Assembly (NCBI GenBank): GCA_030432905.1
Contig: JAUILU010000001.1
Span: forward strand, 372,001-436,000
Length of the DNA: 64,000 nucleotides
Direction of reading: 5' to 3'
Source: Phycisphaerae bacterium
Lineage (GTDB): Bacteria; Planctomycetota; Phycisphaerae; Phycisphaerales; UBA1924
Shown here: piece by piece, positions 18,821-29,668 of the stretch
Layout: each line of letters starts with the position of its first letter
Position numbering within the stretch: the first letter of the stretch is position 1
Made by a program: the position numbers and the translations under genes
The notes under the pieces: model-generated
Databases searched by the model: none
Seen by the model: only the letters and a program-made list of their open reading frames with translations
Told to the model about the DNA's origin: nothing

Positions 18821-19942
18821 TTACCCGTTCTTCTTCGAGAAGTCGTCCATGAACGAGGCCAGTGCCTCAGCGCCGGCGATCGGGAATGCGTTGTACATGC
18901 TCGCGCGCATGCCGCCAATCGAGCGGTGGCCCTTCAGGTTCGCCATTCCGTTCGCCTCGGCCTCTGCGACAAACTTCTTGTCGAGCTCTTCGCTGGGCGT
19001 CTTGAAAGTCACGTTCATCAGCGAGCGATCGCCAACCCTCGCGTGCGGCGTGTAGAAGTCGTTCGAGTCGATCGCGTCGTACAGCACCTTCGCCTTCGCT
19101 TGGTTGATCTTCTCGATCTCAACCAGGTCGCCCTGACGCTCGATCCACTTAAACACCTGACCCATCAGGTAGATCCCAAACGTCGGCGGCGTGTTGTACC
19201 GGCTCTGCTTCTTCGCCTGAAGCTGGTAGTCGAGCATCCAGGGCAGATCACGGACCTGTTTCTCGAGAATGTCGTCGCGCACGATCACAAGCACAGTGCC
19301 CGCGGGGCCTAGGTTTTTCTGACCGCCCGCGTAGATGAAGCCGTACTTCGTGACGTCGATCGGCCTGCTGAAGATGTCGCTCGACGCGTCGCACACGAAC
19401 CACGCATCGCCCGGAGGCGTCGGCGGCATGCGGTGCCACTCGGTGCCCATGATTGTGTTGTTGCTCGTAAAGTGCACATAGGTCGGGTTGTCCGAGTAGT
19501 TGATATCCGCGTCATCGGGGATCCGGTCGAACGCGGTCGCCTCAGACGAGCCCGCGACGTGGACCTTGCCGTAGCGCCCGGCTTCTTTCATCGAATCCGT
19601 CGCCCACTTTCCGGTGCCGAAGTAGTCAGCAGTTTTGCCATCGGCGAGGAACGCCATGGGGACCTGGTAGCACTGGGTCGTCGCGCCGCCCTGCAGGAAC
19701 AGCACCCGGTAGTTGTCCGGGATGTTGCCCACACGTCTGCAGTCGGCCTCGGCCTCTTCGAGCACCCGGTCGAACTCCTTGCCGCGGTGGCTGTGCTCGA
19801 GGATGCCGATACCGGAGCCGAACAGCGACCACAGGTCCTGCTGCGTGTTCTTGATGACATCCTCCGGGATCGCGCCCGGGCCAGCGGAAAAGTTGAATGC
19901 ACGCTTGTCGGTGTTCAATTCGGTCGTTGCGTACGTCGTCAT
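18821..19942 (-). CDS. serC: Phosphoserine transaminase
   Basis: RAFNFSAGPGAIPEDVI...ILEHSHRGKEFDRVLEEAEAD...VLFLQGGATTQ...YGFIYAGGQKNLGPAGTVLVIV. Confidence 0.96.
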   Translation of the reverse strand: MTTYATTELNTDKRAFNFSAGPGAIPEDVIKNTQQDLWSLFGSGIGILEHSHRGKEFDRVLEEAEADCRRVGNIPDNYRVLFLQGGATTQCYQVPMAFLADGKTADYFGTGKWATDSMKEAGRYGKVHVAGSSEATAFDRIPDDADINYSDNPTYVHFTSNNTIMGTEWHRMPPTPPGDAWFVCDASSDIFSRPIDVTKYGFIYAGGQKNLGPAGTVLVIVRDDILEKQVRDLPWMLDYQLQAKKQSRYNTPPTFGIYLMGQVFKWIERQGDLVEIEKINQAKAKVLYDAIDSNDFYTPHARVGDRSLMNVTFKTPSEELDKKFVAEAEANGMANLKGHRSIGGMRASMYNAFPIAGAEALASFMDDFSKKNG

Positions 19943-19969
19943 GGCTGTCTCCAGTTGCCGAGCGTTGGC

Positions 19970-20971
19970 TCAGGCTTCTGCCGATTGTTTGCTGAGCTGA
20001 TCGCTGTTGATCACGTTCTCGCATGTTCCTGTTGCTTTGAAGTGCGACACAAGCCGTACCACCTCGTCGGCCACCGCGAGCTGCGCCTGGTCAGTTGAGG
20101 CGCCGCAGTGGTGCGAGCAGTAAACACCCGGGGTATTGGCGATCTCTGGGCACCAATCGCCGTCTTTAAAACCGGGCTGGTCGCAGTACACGTCGAGCCC
20201 CGCGCGGATGCCCTTGGTTCGGCACGCCTCAGCCAGCGCCTGCTCATCGACGACGGGCCCTCGGCTCGTGTTAATGAAGTACGCACCGGGCTTCATCGCG
20301 TTGAAGAACTCTGTGCCACAAGAACCCTCCGTCTCGTCTGTCGCAGGAACATGCACCGACACAGCGTCCATCTTGGGAAGTTGCTCAATGATCTCTTCTC
20401 GGGTGCAGCCGATCATGGTCGCGCCTAGCCGCTCCACTTCCCCCGCAGTCAGGTGCCGAGAAGTGGTGTAGACATGCATTCCGAATGCCTGAGCGCGTTT
20501 GGCGACTTCTTGGCCGATCGCGCCAAAGCCGTGGACGAACAGATTCATGCCCTTGAGCCCGCGTGCCTTGCTGAACTCTTTCTTGTTCCACCGGCCGCCC
20601 TTGAGCTGCTGATCCTGATCAGGCAGCCTGCGATCGAGATTGATCAGATGCCCCATCGCCGCCTCAGCAACTGCGACCGCGTTCATGCCCGGGCAGTTGC
20701 TGACCGCGATGCCCCGCTCTCCTGCTGCGACGTAGTCGATGTTGTCGTACCCAGAGCCCGCCCGGATGATGTACTTCAACGGCCCACCGGCGGCGATCAC
20801 ATCTGCGGGCACTTTCGTGCTCCGGACGACGAGCACCTCCGGCTGGATCCTGCCCAGAGCCTCAGCGAGCGTTTCAGGCCCGAGTTCCGGCTCGACCACG
20901 ACCTCGCAGCCGAGGGCCGACAGCCCCTCGATGCCCTGATCCTCAAACTTATCCGCAATCAGCACACGCAC
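19970..20971 (-). CDS. serA: D-3-phosphoglycerate dehydrogenase-like NAD-dependent 2-hydroxyacid dehydrogenase
   Basis: GSGYDNIDYVAAGERGIAVSNCPGMNAVAVAE...GFGAIGQEVAKRAQAFGMHVY...FINTSRGPVVDEQAL; adjacent to serC. Confidence 0.88.
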   Translation of the reverse strand: MRVLIADKFEDQGIEGLSALGCEVVVEPELGPETLAEALGRIQPEVLVVRSTKVPADVIAAGGPLKYIIRAGSGYDNIDYVAAGERGIAVSNCPGMNAVAVAEAAMGHLINLDRRLPDQDQQLKGGRWNKKEFSKARGLKGMNLFVHGFGAIGQEVAKRAQAFGMHVYTTSRHLTAGEVERLGATMIGCTREEIIEQLPKMDAVSVHVPATDETEGSCGTEFFNAMKPGAYFINTSRGPVVDEQALAEACRTKGIRAGLDVYCDQPGFKDGDWCPEIANTPGVYCSHHCGASTDQAQLAVADEVVRLVSHFKATGTCENVINSDQLSKQSAEA

Positions 20972-21107
20972 GGCTGGCTCCTTACTGGAGGTCTACACCT
21001 GATCCGCGGATGATAGCTCAGTCCCACCTGACAAAACGTTCTTCTGTGAGCCTCCGCCGGCTGCTTTTTTGTCACTTCCCACATATGTTGAGTCCGATCC
21101 AAATCAC

Positions 21108-21139
21108 AAAAAAGCGGCACCCCCGCTCGGGAGTGCCGC
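21108..21139 (-). terminator. Rho-independent terminator of the 21171 pseudopilin gene
   Basis: Minus strand GCGGCACTCCCGAGCGGGGGTGCCGCTTTTTT. Confidence 0.9.
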
Positions 21140-21170
21140 ATTGAAACTACTTAATGGCAGCCGAATTGGT

Positions 21171-22304
21171 TTAGTTGCCAACCAAATTCATGAGACCCTC
21201 ATTCGTGACCGGGTCACCACCAAAGTCAACGCCTTGGAGTCCCATCCGGGTCTGATCGAAGTAAGAAGGGACCAGAGTGATCGATGCCCCGGGGGGATCC
21301 CACCATCTGATCGGTGTGTAGTTGTACAAATCTGTCTTGAGTCTATCAAACGGATCGTCCGCCCCCTTACCGGGCTTGTTTGGCTCGAAACCATAGTTCG
21401 AATCCTTGACGTTCTTGTTGTCGGCGTGGCCGTCGTAGAACAGAACCGGGACTTGGCTGTCCTCGAAAGCAAAGTACTGCTCGGGACCCGTAAAGCGCTG
21501 ATACGTTTCGTAGAGCAAGACCTTTTGACCGGGATATGCAACGTCGTCGAGTGACCTGCGACCCAGAACGTTTTTCTTGTTCGGCATAATGTAACGGTTG
21601 CTCGTGGCAGCACGCCCGACCGTTCGCGGCCACTGGTCGGAATCATTTAAGTTACCATAGTCAGGCGAGTAGTGCGCAGAGATCGTGGAGTAGGAAGAAC
21701 TGAACCCCCAACGCCAGAGATCTCTGAATGAAGTCGCGCCAGAAGGCGGACGAAATCCATTACCACCCATGGGATCATCCAAGTACCCGTTCATATCCTC
21801 CTGCCAAGTCGCACGGGCCTTGTCTCCGGGGGAAATCACCATCTCCGAGGGCAGTTGCTCGCCGATGTGATCATTGATCACCAAGTGATTGTAAAGCACA
21901 AAAGGTGTATGCCCGGTGGGAGCAGTGCCAACCGTCGGCGTAAGTTGATCATGCTTATACAGCCTCGTCACGATGTCGAGCTGCTGATACACAGCAGCGC
22001 GTGTGTCGCCATCTTGTGCATTTGGATTCAGGGCGGCACAGGCGAGCGCGAGGTCGGTATTCGAGGTCTGTGGAACTTGGCCGGCTTTCCATGAGAACGA
22101 ATACGCACGAGCATCATTTTCAGCGCCGTAGGAGGCGCTGGCAACACCCTGCTGGCGTTGGTTGTTTAGGCTCAACATGAGCTGCGCCCGCTTGCGTGCG
22201 TTACCGAGAGCTGGTAACAGAATTGAGATCAGGAGCGCGATAATCGCGATCACGACCAAGAGTTCAATCAGAGTGAACCCGCGACGGCCCTTCTGGCTGA
22301 CCAT
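21171..22304 (-). CDS. Prepilin-type N-terminal cleavage/methylation domain protein (pseudopilin)
   Basis: [42 protein letters not shown]-terminal [14 protein letters not shown]. Confidence 0.9.
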   Translation of the reverse strand: MVSQKGRRGFTLIELLVVIAIIALLISILLPALGNARKRAQLMLSLNNQRQQGVASASYGAENDARAYSFSWKAGQVPQTSNTDLALACAALNPNAQDGDTRAAVYQQLDIVTRLYKHDQLTPTVGTAPTGHTPFVLYNHLVINDHIGEQLPSEMVISPGDKARATWQEDMNGYLDDPMGGNGFRPPSGATSFRDLWRWGFSSSYSTISAHYSPDYGNLNDSDQWPRTVGRAATSNRYIMPNKKNVLGRRSLDDVAYPGQKVLLYETYQRFTGPEQYFAFEDSQVPVLFYDGHADNKNVKDSNYGFEPNKPGKGADDPFDRLKTDLYNYTPIRWWDPPGASITLVPSYFDQTRMGLQGVDFGGDPVTNEGLMNLVGN

Positions 22305-22486
22305 TTGAACCTCCCCTTATTTACATATCGTCAAGGCCGAAGAATCCAGCACCAACGATCGGCGGCACCTTCAAGCAGAACGCTGTCAGGTAGAAGCATT
22401 ATATCGGCTTTTCGCTCTGAACGCACGAAAGGTTCGACTCAGAGCCGATTTCGTGTGAATCTGGTAAAAGAAGAGCCGCGGAAAGT

Positions 22487-23644
22487 CTAGTTTCCGGCCC
22501 GTCCGAGCCTCATCTGCTCGACCCGCCTGGCACGGGCATCAACCAAATCTTGGCGGCGTCTCTCGCTCACCTGAGCCAGCAGGGTATCGAATTCGGCATC
22601 ATCCAAAGACCCCGAGGCGATACCAAGCAAAGCACGATCATATGCGATCTGTTCTGCCGATTGTGTCTCAGCGCTGGTGTCGCCTGCCTGTTCGACCGCA
22701 GGTGATGGATCAATCTGGACCTCTTCACCCGGCGTCGGTTCTGGCTCAGGCACCTCAGCCGAATCCCGCGGTTCATCAGTAACGTGATCGGCGGCACCAT
22801 TGGTCAATTCATTCGATTCGTTGACTGCTGACGGGTCTGCGACTGCAGCATCCTCGTTCTGCACCTGCACCGGCGACGCCTGTGTCGTTTCGGGTTCTGA
22901 CAACTCAGAGATATACCCCCATGCCCAGAGCCCGACACCCGCGACGAGCACGGCTGCGAACGCCAGCGCAACGATCAAACCAACAGGCTTGCGCTGCTCG
23001 TCCGCAGAAATCACACGCACCTCGGGCACATCGAACGGCGGGTCATCGAACTCGTCATCCTCCTCAACTTTTTCCGGAGGCGGCGCAACCGGCATAGGCA
23101 AAGGCGTCTGAGTCGGGATCGTCGGCGTCGGGCCTTTCGTGCCGATCGAAGCCGCGATCGTCGCGGCGTCCGCATCGCCGGGCAGCAAATGCACTGGGCT
23201 CAGCCCCATGTTCTGCCGGTCGTCGTCAGCAACAAACGAAGCGTTGCACGACGGGCACAGCTTCGCAATCGGCATGACCGCGGTGTGGCACGCGTGGCAC
23301 TCGCCGAACAGGTGCCCGATCCCAGGCGTGTTCTTGGCGAACGTCCAGAACTGACGGGTCGAAGGACCGCGGATCACTGTCTCGGGACGGATCCGACCCC
23401 GTTGAACCATCCGGGTCAGCGTGCTCAGCGAGCAGCCCGGGTTGAACGGCCTCGTGACATCACGGATGAACCAAGGGCCCATCGCGTTCTGGGAACGCTG
23501 CCGCGAAAGGAGATCGAAGTGGCCGCCGCAGTGAGCACACTGTTTGTGGTGGGCGCTCAGCGAGCCGCAGTACGGGCAGAGGACCATCGACGGCCCCATG
23601 CCCTCGGGTTGTTCCGGGCGGTCCTGCGCTGGCTGATGGTCCAC
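22487..23644 (-). CDS. Zinc-ribbon/GYF-like membrane protein of unknown function
   Basis: CPYCGSLSAHHKQCAHCGG and CHACHTAVMPIAKLCPSCNASF Cys clusters flanking a GPWFIRDVTRPFNPGCSLSTLTRMVQRGRIRPETVIRGPSTRQFWTFA module; TM helix VGLIVALAFAAVLVAGVGLWAWGYI. Confidence 0.6.
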   Translation of the reverse strand: MDHQPAQDRPEQPEGMGPSMVLCPYCGSLSAHHKQCAHCGGHFDLLSRQRSQNAMGPWFIRDVTRPFNPGCSLSTLTRMVQRGRIRPETVIRGPSTRQFWTFAKNTPGIGHLFGECHACHTAVMPIAKLCPSCNASFVADDDRQNMGLSPVHLLPGDADAATIAASIGTKGPTPTIPTQTPLPMPVAPPPEKVEEDDEFDDPPFDVPEVRVISADEQRKPVGLIVALAFAAVLVAGVGLWAWGYISELSEPETTQASPVQVQNEDAAVADPSAVNESNELTNGAADHVTDEPRDSAEVPEPEPTPGEEVQIDPSPAVEQAGDTSAETQSAEQIAYDRALLGIASGSLDDAEFDTLLAQVSERRRQDLVDARARRVEQMRLGRAGN

Positions 23645-23692
23645 TCACATCCCTCCGCTTGACGTGCAGTCTATCCGACGCTCTGATCCCGC

Positions 23693-24679
23693 ATGACGAA
23701 ATCTCTCGCCGTACACGGTCTGACGTTGGCTGTCCTGCTCGGTTCCAGCATATCCGGCTGCACCTCCCCCGGGACCTCAAACCCGCTCACAACGCCCACA
23801 ACCGCGGATCAGCGATCCAGAAACAACACAACAAGCGCAAGACCCGCGCTCCTGATCGAGAATTCTGCTCTCTCCCGCGACGCGCTCTGGCCCGTGCTCG
23901 CCGAGATCGCCGGCACCGAGGCGATCCGCGAGATCGTGCTCGACCACGCCGTCAGCACCGAGCTTGGCCGAGCGGGACTGACGATCACGGAGTCCGACAT
24001 CGAAGCCGAGCGCACCAAACTCTCGAACCGACTCGCGCCTGAGAGCAGCGACGAAGAAGCCGCGGAGATCATGCGGCTCGTCCTCGAACGCCGAGGGCTC
24101 GGCCCGACAAGACTGGGCGCCCTCCTCAAACGCAACGCGGGCATGCGCAAGCTGATCGCTGACGAGGCAGTCCCGACCGTGGACATGATCGAGCTTGCAT
24201 ACAACGTCCGCTTCGGCGAGCAGCACCAGACGCGGATGATCACCACTGCGACACCGCAGTCGGCGCAGCAGGCGCTGCAAGAGATCAAGACCCGTTCGCT
24301 GGATACGGGGCTGCGCATCGCGTTTATGCAGGTCGCGGTCGAACGCTCGACCGACCAATCCGCGACACTCGGCGGCGACCTCGGGCCGATCAGCATGGAC
24401 GACCCGGGGCTTCCAGTGGCGATCCGCCAAACGCTCGCCGAGCTTGAGCCGATGCAACTCTCGACGATTGTCGCGCTCGACAACGGCTACGCGATCCTGC
24501 TCGTCGAGGAGATCATCCCCGCGCAGCAAACACTGATCGACGAGGTCTACGACTCGCTCGAACAGGAAGTCCGCGACAGACAGGAACGCCTGCTCATGGA
24601 TCGCCTTGGCCAGAATCTGCTGAACGAGTACTCGCCGAGCGTGCTGGACGCCTCGCTGCGCTGGAGCTGGGAACGCTAA
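23693..24679 (+). CDS. SurA/PpiC-like peptidylprolyl isomerase lipoprotein
   Basis: Lipobox GSSISGCTS; ...MITTATPQSAQQALQEIKTRSLDTGLRIAFMQVAVERSTDQSATLGGDLGPISMDDPGLPVAIRQTLAELEPMQLS matches parvulin-like layout. Confidence 0.7.
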   Translation: MTKSLAVHGLTLAVLLGSSISGCTSPGTSNPLTTPTTADQRSRNNTTSARPALLIENSALSRDALWPVLAEIAGTEAIREIVLDHAVSTELGRAGLTITESDIEAERTKLSNRLAPESSDEEAAEIMRLVLERRGLGPTRLGALLKRNAGMRKLIADEAVPTVDMIELAYNVRFGEQHQTRMITTATPQSAQQALQEIKTRSLDTGLRIAFMQVAVERSTDQSATLGGDLGPISMDDPGLPVAIRQTLAELEPMQLSTIVALDNGYAILLVEEIIPAQQTLIDEVYDSLEQEVRDRQERLLMDRLGQNLLNEYSPSVLDASLRWSWER

Positions 24680-24685
24680 GACGCT

Positions 24686-26281
24686 TTAGCGAGCGATCTC
24701 GATCGCGCGGGTCTCGCGGAGCACTGTCACGCGGATCTCGCCCGGGAAGGTCATCTCGGTGCTGACGCGTTTGGCGATCCGGTCGGCGACAAGGTATGCC
24801 TCGTCGTCGGTGATCTTGTTCGCATCGACCATGACGCGCACCTCTCGGCCCGCTTGGATCGCGTACGCCTCTTGGACGCCGTTCTCTGCGAGCGCGATGT
24901 CCTGCAGTTCGGTGAGTCGCTGGATGTAGCGTTCCATCGACTCACGCCGAGCGCCGGGTCTGGCGCTGCTGATCGCGTCGGCGGCCATGACGATGGGCGT
25001 GTAGAACGATGTTGACGGGATATCCGCGTGGTGACCGCCGATGACGTTGAGGATCGGTTCCTTCTCGCCGTGCTGCTTTGCAAAGGCCATACCGATCGCA
25101 GGGTGGCCGCCCTCCTGCTCGTGGTCCATCGATTTACCTATGTCGTGCAGGTAGCCCGCACGGCGAGCGATCGTGCCGTCGAGCCCGAGCTGGTCAGCGA
25201 TGATCTGGCTGAAGAACGCGACCTCGATCGAGTGACGGAGCACGTTCTGGCCGAAACTCGTGCGGTAGTGCAGCTTGCCCATCGCCTCGGAAACCTTCGG
25301 GTGCAGGCCACGCAGATTGACCTCGATCGCGGCTTCCTTGCCCGCCTTGATAACCTGCTGACCGATCTCGTCGCGGACCTTCTCGACGACCTCTTCGATG
25401 CGAGTCGGGTGCATCCTGCCGTCTTTGATGAGCTTGTTGAGCGACTGGACCGCGATGGCCTGGCGGATCTTGTCGAAACACGACACAACGATCACGCCTG
25501 GGGTGTCGTCCACGATGATGTCAGCGCCGGTCGCCTTCTCGATCGCGCGGATGTTCCGGCCCTCGCGTCCGATGATCCGGCCCTTCATGTCGTCGGAAGG
25601 AATCTGCACCGAGCGGACCGTTGAATCCGCGGTCACCTCGGTCGCGAACCGCTGAACCGCGTGGACGAGGATCTCGGTCGCCTTCTCATGCGCCTCGGCC
25701 TCGGTCTCTTCGCCGACTTTGCGGACGATCTTCGCCGCGTCGTGCCGGCATTCTTCTTCGATGCGCTCAAGCACGAGCGTCTTGGCCTCGTCGGCGTTCA
25801 TGCCCGAGATCGCGAGCAGCTTCTCTTTCTGCTGTTCGAGTGTCTGCTCGATTTCCTTCTGGGATTCGTTCAGCTTCGTCTCGCGGCTGTCCAGCTTCGA
25901 GCGAGTCTCGTCGATCTTTGACTGCTCACGTTCGAGCGCCGATTCGCGTTTGTCGAACTGCGACTCCCGCTTGTCCAGCCGACGCTCGGCCTCCCGGAGT
26001 TCCTTGCGGCTGTCATCGACCTCTTTGTCCAATTCGTCCCGGCGAGCCCGGAGTTCTTTCTCGAGTTCGAGTTCCCGCTCTTGCTTCTCAGACTTGGCTT
26101 TGAGCTCTGCGGTCTCGACGATGTTCTTGGCCTCGCTCTTGGCGGTGCCGATCGTCATGCCAACAAGCATCCGGAGCGCCAGCGCACCGAGCGGTGCGCC
26201 GACGACGATCCCGATCAGGATCCAGAGCCACGCCGGCATCGACGAGCCTGATTCAGTTTGAGCAATCCATGCGTTTACCAT
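24686..26281 (-). CDS. rny: Ribonuclease Y
   Basis: N-terminal TM + coiled coil, KH domain (GRIIGREGRNIRAIEKATGADIIVDDTPG), HD domain (RRAGYLHDIGKSMDHE), IRVTVLRETRAIEIAR end. Confidence 0.97.
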   Translation of the reverse strand: MVNAWIAQTESGSSMPAWLWILIGIVVGAPLGALALRMLVGMTIGTAKSEAKNIVETAELKAKSEKQERELELEKELRARRDELDKEVDDSRKELREAERRLDKRESQFDKRESALEREQSKIDETRSKLDSRETKLNESQKEIEQTLEQQKEKLLAISGMNADEAKTLVLERIEEECRHDAAKIVRKVGEETEAEAHEKATEILVHAVQRFATEVTADSTVRSVQIPSDDMKGRIIGREGRNIRAIEKATGADIIVDDTPGVIVVSCFDKIRQAIAVQSLNKLIKDGRMHPTRIEEVVEKVRDEIGQQVIKAGKEAAIEVNLRGLHPKVSEAMGKLHYRTSFGQNVLRHSIEVAFFSQIIADQLGLDGTIARRAGYLHDIGKSMDHEQEGGHPAIGMAFAKQHGEKEPILNVIGGHHADIPSTSFYTPIVMAADAISSARPGARRESMERYIQRLTELQDIALAENGVQEAYAIQAGREVRVMVDANKITDDEAYLVADRIAKRVSTEMTFPGEIRVTVLRETRAIEIAR

Positions 26282-26567
26282 GCCGCGGCCCCTTCTGGCT
26301 GCGGGTCGGGTTCATCTAAGCACCCGTTCTGGTAGCGGACCGCCAACGCGACAATTGAGTCCGAAGCACACGTTCACATGCGGCAAAGACCGAAGCCGGC
26401 CTCGCCCAAAATCGCCTCTAGGAGACGGATAACGCGGTTGTCTGGGCAAATGTTCAAGGCCCAAGTGGAGTCAAAGCAGGTTTGGCGGGCCGGGATCAGA
26501 GCGTTCTCTTAGCCGACCACTGCCTGTATTGTTAGGCAGCCTACCGGCTCAACGCGACTCCCGCACC

Positions 26568-27413
26568 CTACGCAGCCTGGTTCATCCCCGAATCGGGTTT
26601 CTGAAGGCTTGCGACGTACCTGCAGACCTGCTCGGCAACGAACGGCTCGTACGCCCGATTCCGGATGAAGTCGAACGCGAAGCCCGCGTGGACATCGCCG
26701 CTGGAGTCCACCCGGGTGTGGGCCAGGCGAGCGGTCAGCCCGAGCGGGATCGGGACCGAGGGGGTCAGGTCGAGCCGCATCCAGAAGAGGTGGTGCTTGT
26801 TCAGGACCGCGACCTCAGAAGCCGGGATCAGCAGCCCCACGCCACCGCCGCCGATGTTGATCATGCTGGACGACAGGCTCTCGCCGAGATCGGGCTTGGC
26901 CAGCTCAAACGGGTCGTTGCAGGTTCCATGAGCCAGAGCGTCGATGACGGCTGACTGAGTCGCGACTTCGAGCGGCAAGGCCGACTCGGGGTTGTTCAGC
27001 TTGTACACGCGGATCGGGGGCAGCGAAAGCGACGTCGTCGAGGTGCGGTAGAAATTCCGACGCTGGCAGCGTTCGACGTTCATCGGCATCACGAGGCGGA
27101 GCGCCTTTGTGGTGCCGAAGCGCGTGTTGTAGTCGGTGTGCTCGATCACGCGGGAGCGGAACATCCAGCGGTTCTGCCCGATCGAGATGCCGCCGACCAG
27201 TTCGGTGCCGTTCTCGAGCGGCACATCGACGTGCATCGTAGAGGGCTGCTCGACGACAAGCGATTCGTCATCCATATCCAAGAGTCTGACACGCCAGATC
27301 AGATCTTTCGTGTTCTCAGGGCTATCCACACTGATCTCGATCGGACCGTTGCGTTCAACGAGACCGCTGAGGGAATCTCTCCACCGTTCCGTGCGTGATC
27401 GTCTGGCGGGCAT
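26568..27413 (-). CDS. YcgR-like PilZ-domain protein (putative c-di-GMP receptor)
   Basis: N-terminal YcgR-like barrel; MPMNVERCQRRNFYRTSTT resembles the RxxxR switch of YcgR PilZ proteins; PLGLTARLAHTRVDSSGDVHAGFAFDFI. Confidence 0.65.
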   Translation of the reverse strand: MPARRSRTERWRDSLSGLVERNGPIEISVDSPENTKDLIWRVRLLDMDDESLVVEQPSTMHVDVPLENGTELVGGISIGQNRWMFRSRVIEHTDYNTRFGTTKALRLVMPMNVERCQRRNFYRTSTTSLSLPPIRVYKLNNPESALPLEVATQSAVIDALAHGTCNDPFELAKPDLGESLSSSMINIGGGGVGLLIPASEVAVLNKHHLFWMRLDLTPSVPIPLGLTARLAHTRVDSSGDVHAGFAFDFIRNRAYEPFVAEQVCRYVASLQKPDSGMNQAA

Positions 27414-27571
27414 GGTTGCCTCCTGGCTGCCCGGTCCTACACCGGGCCACCGTTGCGGATCGGCCAGCGCTTGGTCCGTCTTTATCAGAGCGGAGCAATG
27501 CCCCTGTAGGTTGGGTCAGTTCTCACAACTGGAACCCCCATAATAGTTGGTCTTGTGGATTCTCGGACGGG

Positions 27572-29668
27572 TCAGTTGGGTTCAGATTCGGCAATCTGTG
27601 CGAGAAGCTCGTGCGAACGAGCCGTGTGCCGATCTGCCCAATCGGTCGAACCAAACGCGGCGGCACAGAGCATGCTGGCCAGTTCGGTCTCTCGAGCGCC
27701 CTCCGCATGAGCAATTAGTCCCACCCACTCAGGCCGCTCCCGCCCGGAATCTTTCCAGTGGCTCAGCAGTTTCTGTCTGATTTCAAGGGCCGCCCTGGGG
27801 AGTTCCACAACGCGTGCCCGGTCACTATCCAGCCTGGGCTTGCGGTACCAGCGGTAGACCATGAATCCAGCGAGCGCCGACAGACCGACACTGAACACGA
27901 TCCTGAATATACGAACGCTCTCGCTGCCCGAGACACTGCTCCGCCCGGAGGACGAGAGATCTCGTTCATCCAAGCCGAACAACTTCATCTGATTGGTCTC
28001 GCTGAAGGAGACGACCGACGAAAGCCAGAAGCCGTCGATTGCGTCGAGGAACTTGCGCAGGAATCTGAGCTGCGATTCTTCGGGTGCGTGCAACGCGATG
28101 ACATCTGGCGTCGGGTCGAACGTTTCCCATCGACCCCGGCTCGTCTCGGCCTCGACCCATGCGTGCGCGTTCGAGCGCCTGACGATGTAGCTCTCATTGA
28201 CTGTGTCGTACTCAGCCATGACGTAGCCTGTCACGACCCGGGCGTTGATCCCGACGCTCCGGCACAGCCCCACCATCGCCGAGGCGTAGTACTCGCAGTG
28301 CCCTGTTTTGGCCTCGGTCAGGAACCATTCGATCGGGTCGATGTCCGCGGCGGCGTCCTGGATATCGAGCGTGTATGTGAACCCGCCGGTCTCAGCGAGC
28401 CAGGTCTCGATCGCCTCGGCGGCCTCGCTATCCCCATTCTGAAAGCGCAACTCGGGATTTGGCTCGATCTCCTCGGAAACTAAGACACCCTCCGCGATCC
28501 CGCGGATTACTTCATTGTTGAGAAAGTACGGATCGAGTGTTCGACCACGAGAGCCACGCAACCTCCTCGGCGATTTGTTTGAAACAACCTCGTAGGTAGT
28601 CAGTTGTGACCTGCTAGAACCGAGCCGCATGGTGAGTTGCTTTGTATCGACGGTGACGGTGCTTTCTTGCATTGTCGGAAAGTCAACCCTGCTTGGCTGC
28701 CAGATGGAAAACAGAATGCCGCTGTCAGAGGCGTTCGGTGTAAGCTTTATGATCTGCTTGAGAGATGCTTCGCTTGAGGCACCTTGGAACGTAAATCCGT
28801 GCCGGACTGGCTGGGGCCTGACGTCGTTGCTGGAGCCGTCGTCCAAGGTGCTCGTCCATCTTCTGTCTTCGTACTTTGTGAGCGCGTTGCCGCGAAGGTG
28901 GTAGACCTTGCCGAGCGCACCGAGCGAGCTGTCCGTGTAACGGTCACGGACTTGGACTTCCATAACCACGGTCTCGTCGTTTGAGATGAGCCCGCCCCGG
29001 CCGAGCTCGACCGAGTTCCGGAAGCCTGTCGCCCGGCCCATGGCGGGTCTGCTGAACCCGCCCAAGGTGTTGTCGCCCAGCCCCCGGGGCAAGAGCACAA
29101 ACGCAACGATCGAGATCCCGGAAACGAGCAGCAGTGCCGTGATGAACGTGCCCATCAGCGGGTTCTTGTCTGCCGATCTAGTTGGCTTGGTTTCGAGTTT
29201 GTCTTCGCCGCCGAACGTGATCGCGCCCTCGATCTGAAGCCGCATCGCTGTGTAGCCGAGCAGGGGAACAAAGATCAGGAGCATGACCCCGATGGCAAGC
29301 GTGCTGCTCGAGATTGAGGCGGCAAGCACGAGGAAGATCGCGATGATCAGCATCTGCATGTCGTCGCGTGCGGACCACCGCTCCATCGACTTGATGACCG
29401 CGATGAGTGCGACGAACTCCGCGAGCACCTCGATCTCGGCGCCGAGTTTCAGCACCCGGTACCCCGCGTACACCACAGCAAGAAACGTGCAGAGCGCCAC
29501 GAACCACTGCGGCGCGATCTGTTCCTCGCGTGTAAACGCGAAGTACCGCACCGCGACCATCACGGGCAGTGTCAGCAGCACGATCTCGCTGCCGGTCACC
29601 GCGAGCGAGTAGGTCAGGATCGCGATTGCCAGCGTGACTGTTGTGAGCCATGCAGCCTTCGGAGTCAT
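27572..29668 (-). CDS. TgpA-like DUF3488/transglutaminase-like membrane protein
   Basis: Multiple N-terminal TMs; AKTGHCEYYASAMVGLCRSVGINARVVTGYVMAEYD...NAHAWVEAETSRGRWETFDPTP catalytic Cys/His/Asp context. Confidence 0.92.
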   Translation of the reverse strand: MTPKAAWLTTVTLAIAILTYSLAVTGSEIVLLTLPVMVAVRYFAFTREEQIAPQWFVALCTFLAVVYAGYRVLKLGAEIEVLAEFVALIAVIKSMERWSARDDMQMLIIAIFLVLAASISSSTLAIGVMLLIFVPLLGYTAMRLQIEGAITFGGEDKLETKPTRSADKNPLMGTFITALLLVSGISIVAFVLLPRGLGDNTLGGFSRPAMGRATGFRNSVELGRGGLISNDETVVMEVQVRDRYTDSSLGALGKVYHLRGNALTKYEDRRWTSTLDDGSSNDVRPQPVRHGFTFQGASSEASLKQIIKLTPNASDSGILFSIWQPSRVDFPTMQESTVTVDTKQLTMRLGSSRSQLTTYEVVSNKSPRRLRGSRGRTLDPYFLNNEVIRGIAEGVLVSEEIEPNPELRFQNGDSEAAEAIETWLAETGGFTYTLDIQDAAADIDPIEWFLTEAKTGHCEYYASAMVGLCRSVGINARVVTGYVMAEYDTVNESYIVRRSNAHAWVEAETSRGRWETFDPTPDVIALHAPEESQLRFLRKFLDAIDGFWLSSVVSFSETNQMKLFGLDERDLSSSGRSSVSGSESVRIFRIVFSVGLSALAGFMVYRWYRKPRLDSDRARVVELPRAALEIRQKLLSHWKDSGRERPEWVGLIAHAEGARETELASMLCAAAFGSTDWADRHTARSHELLAQIAESEPN

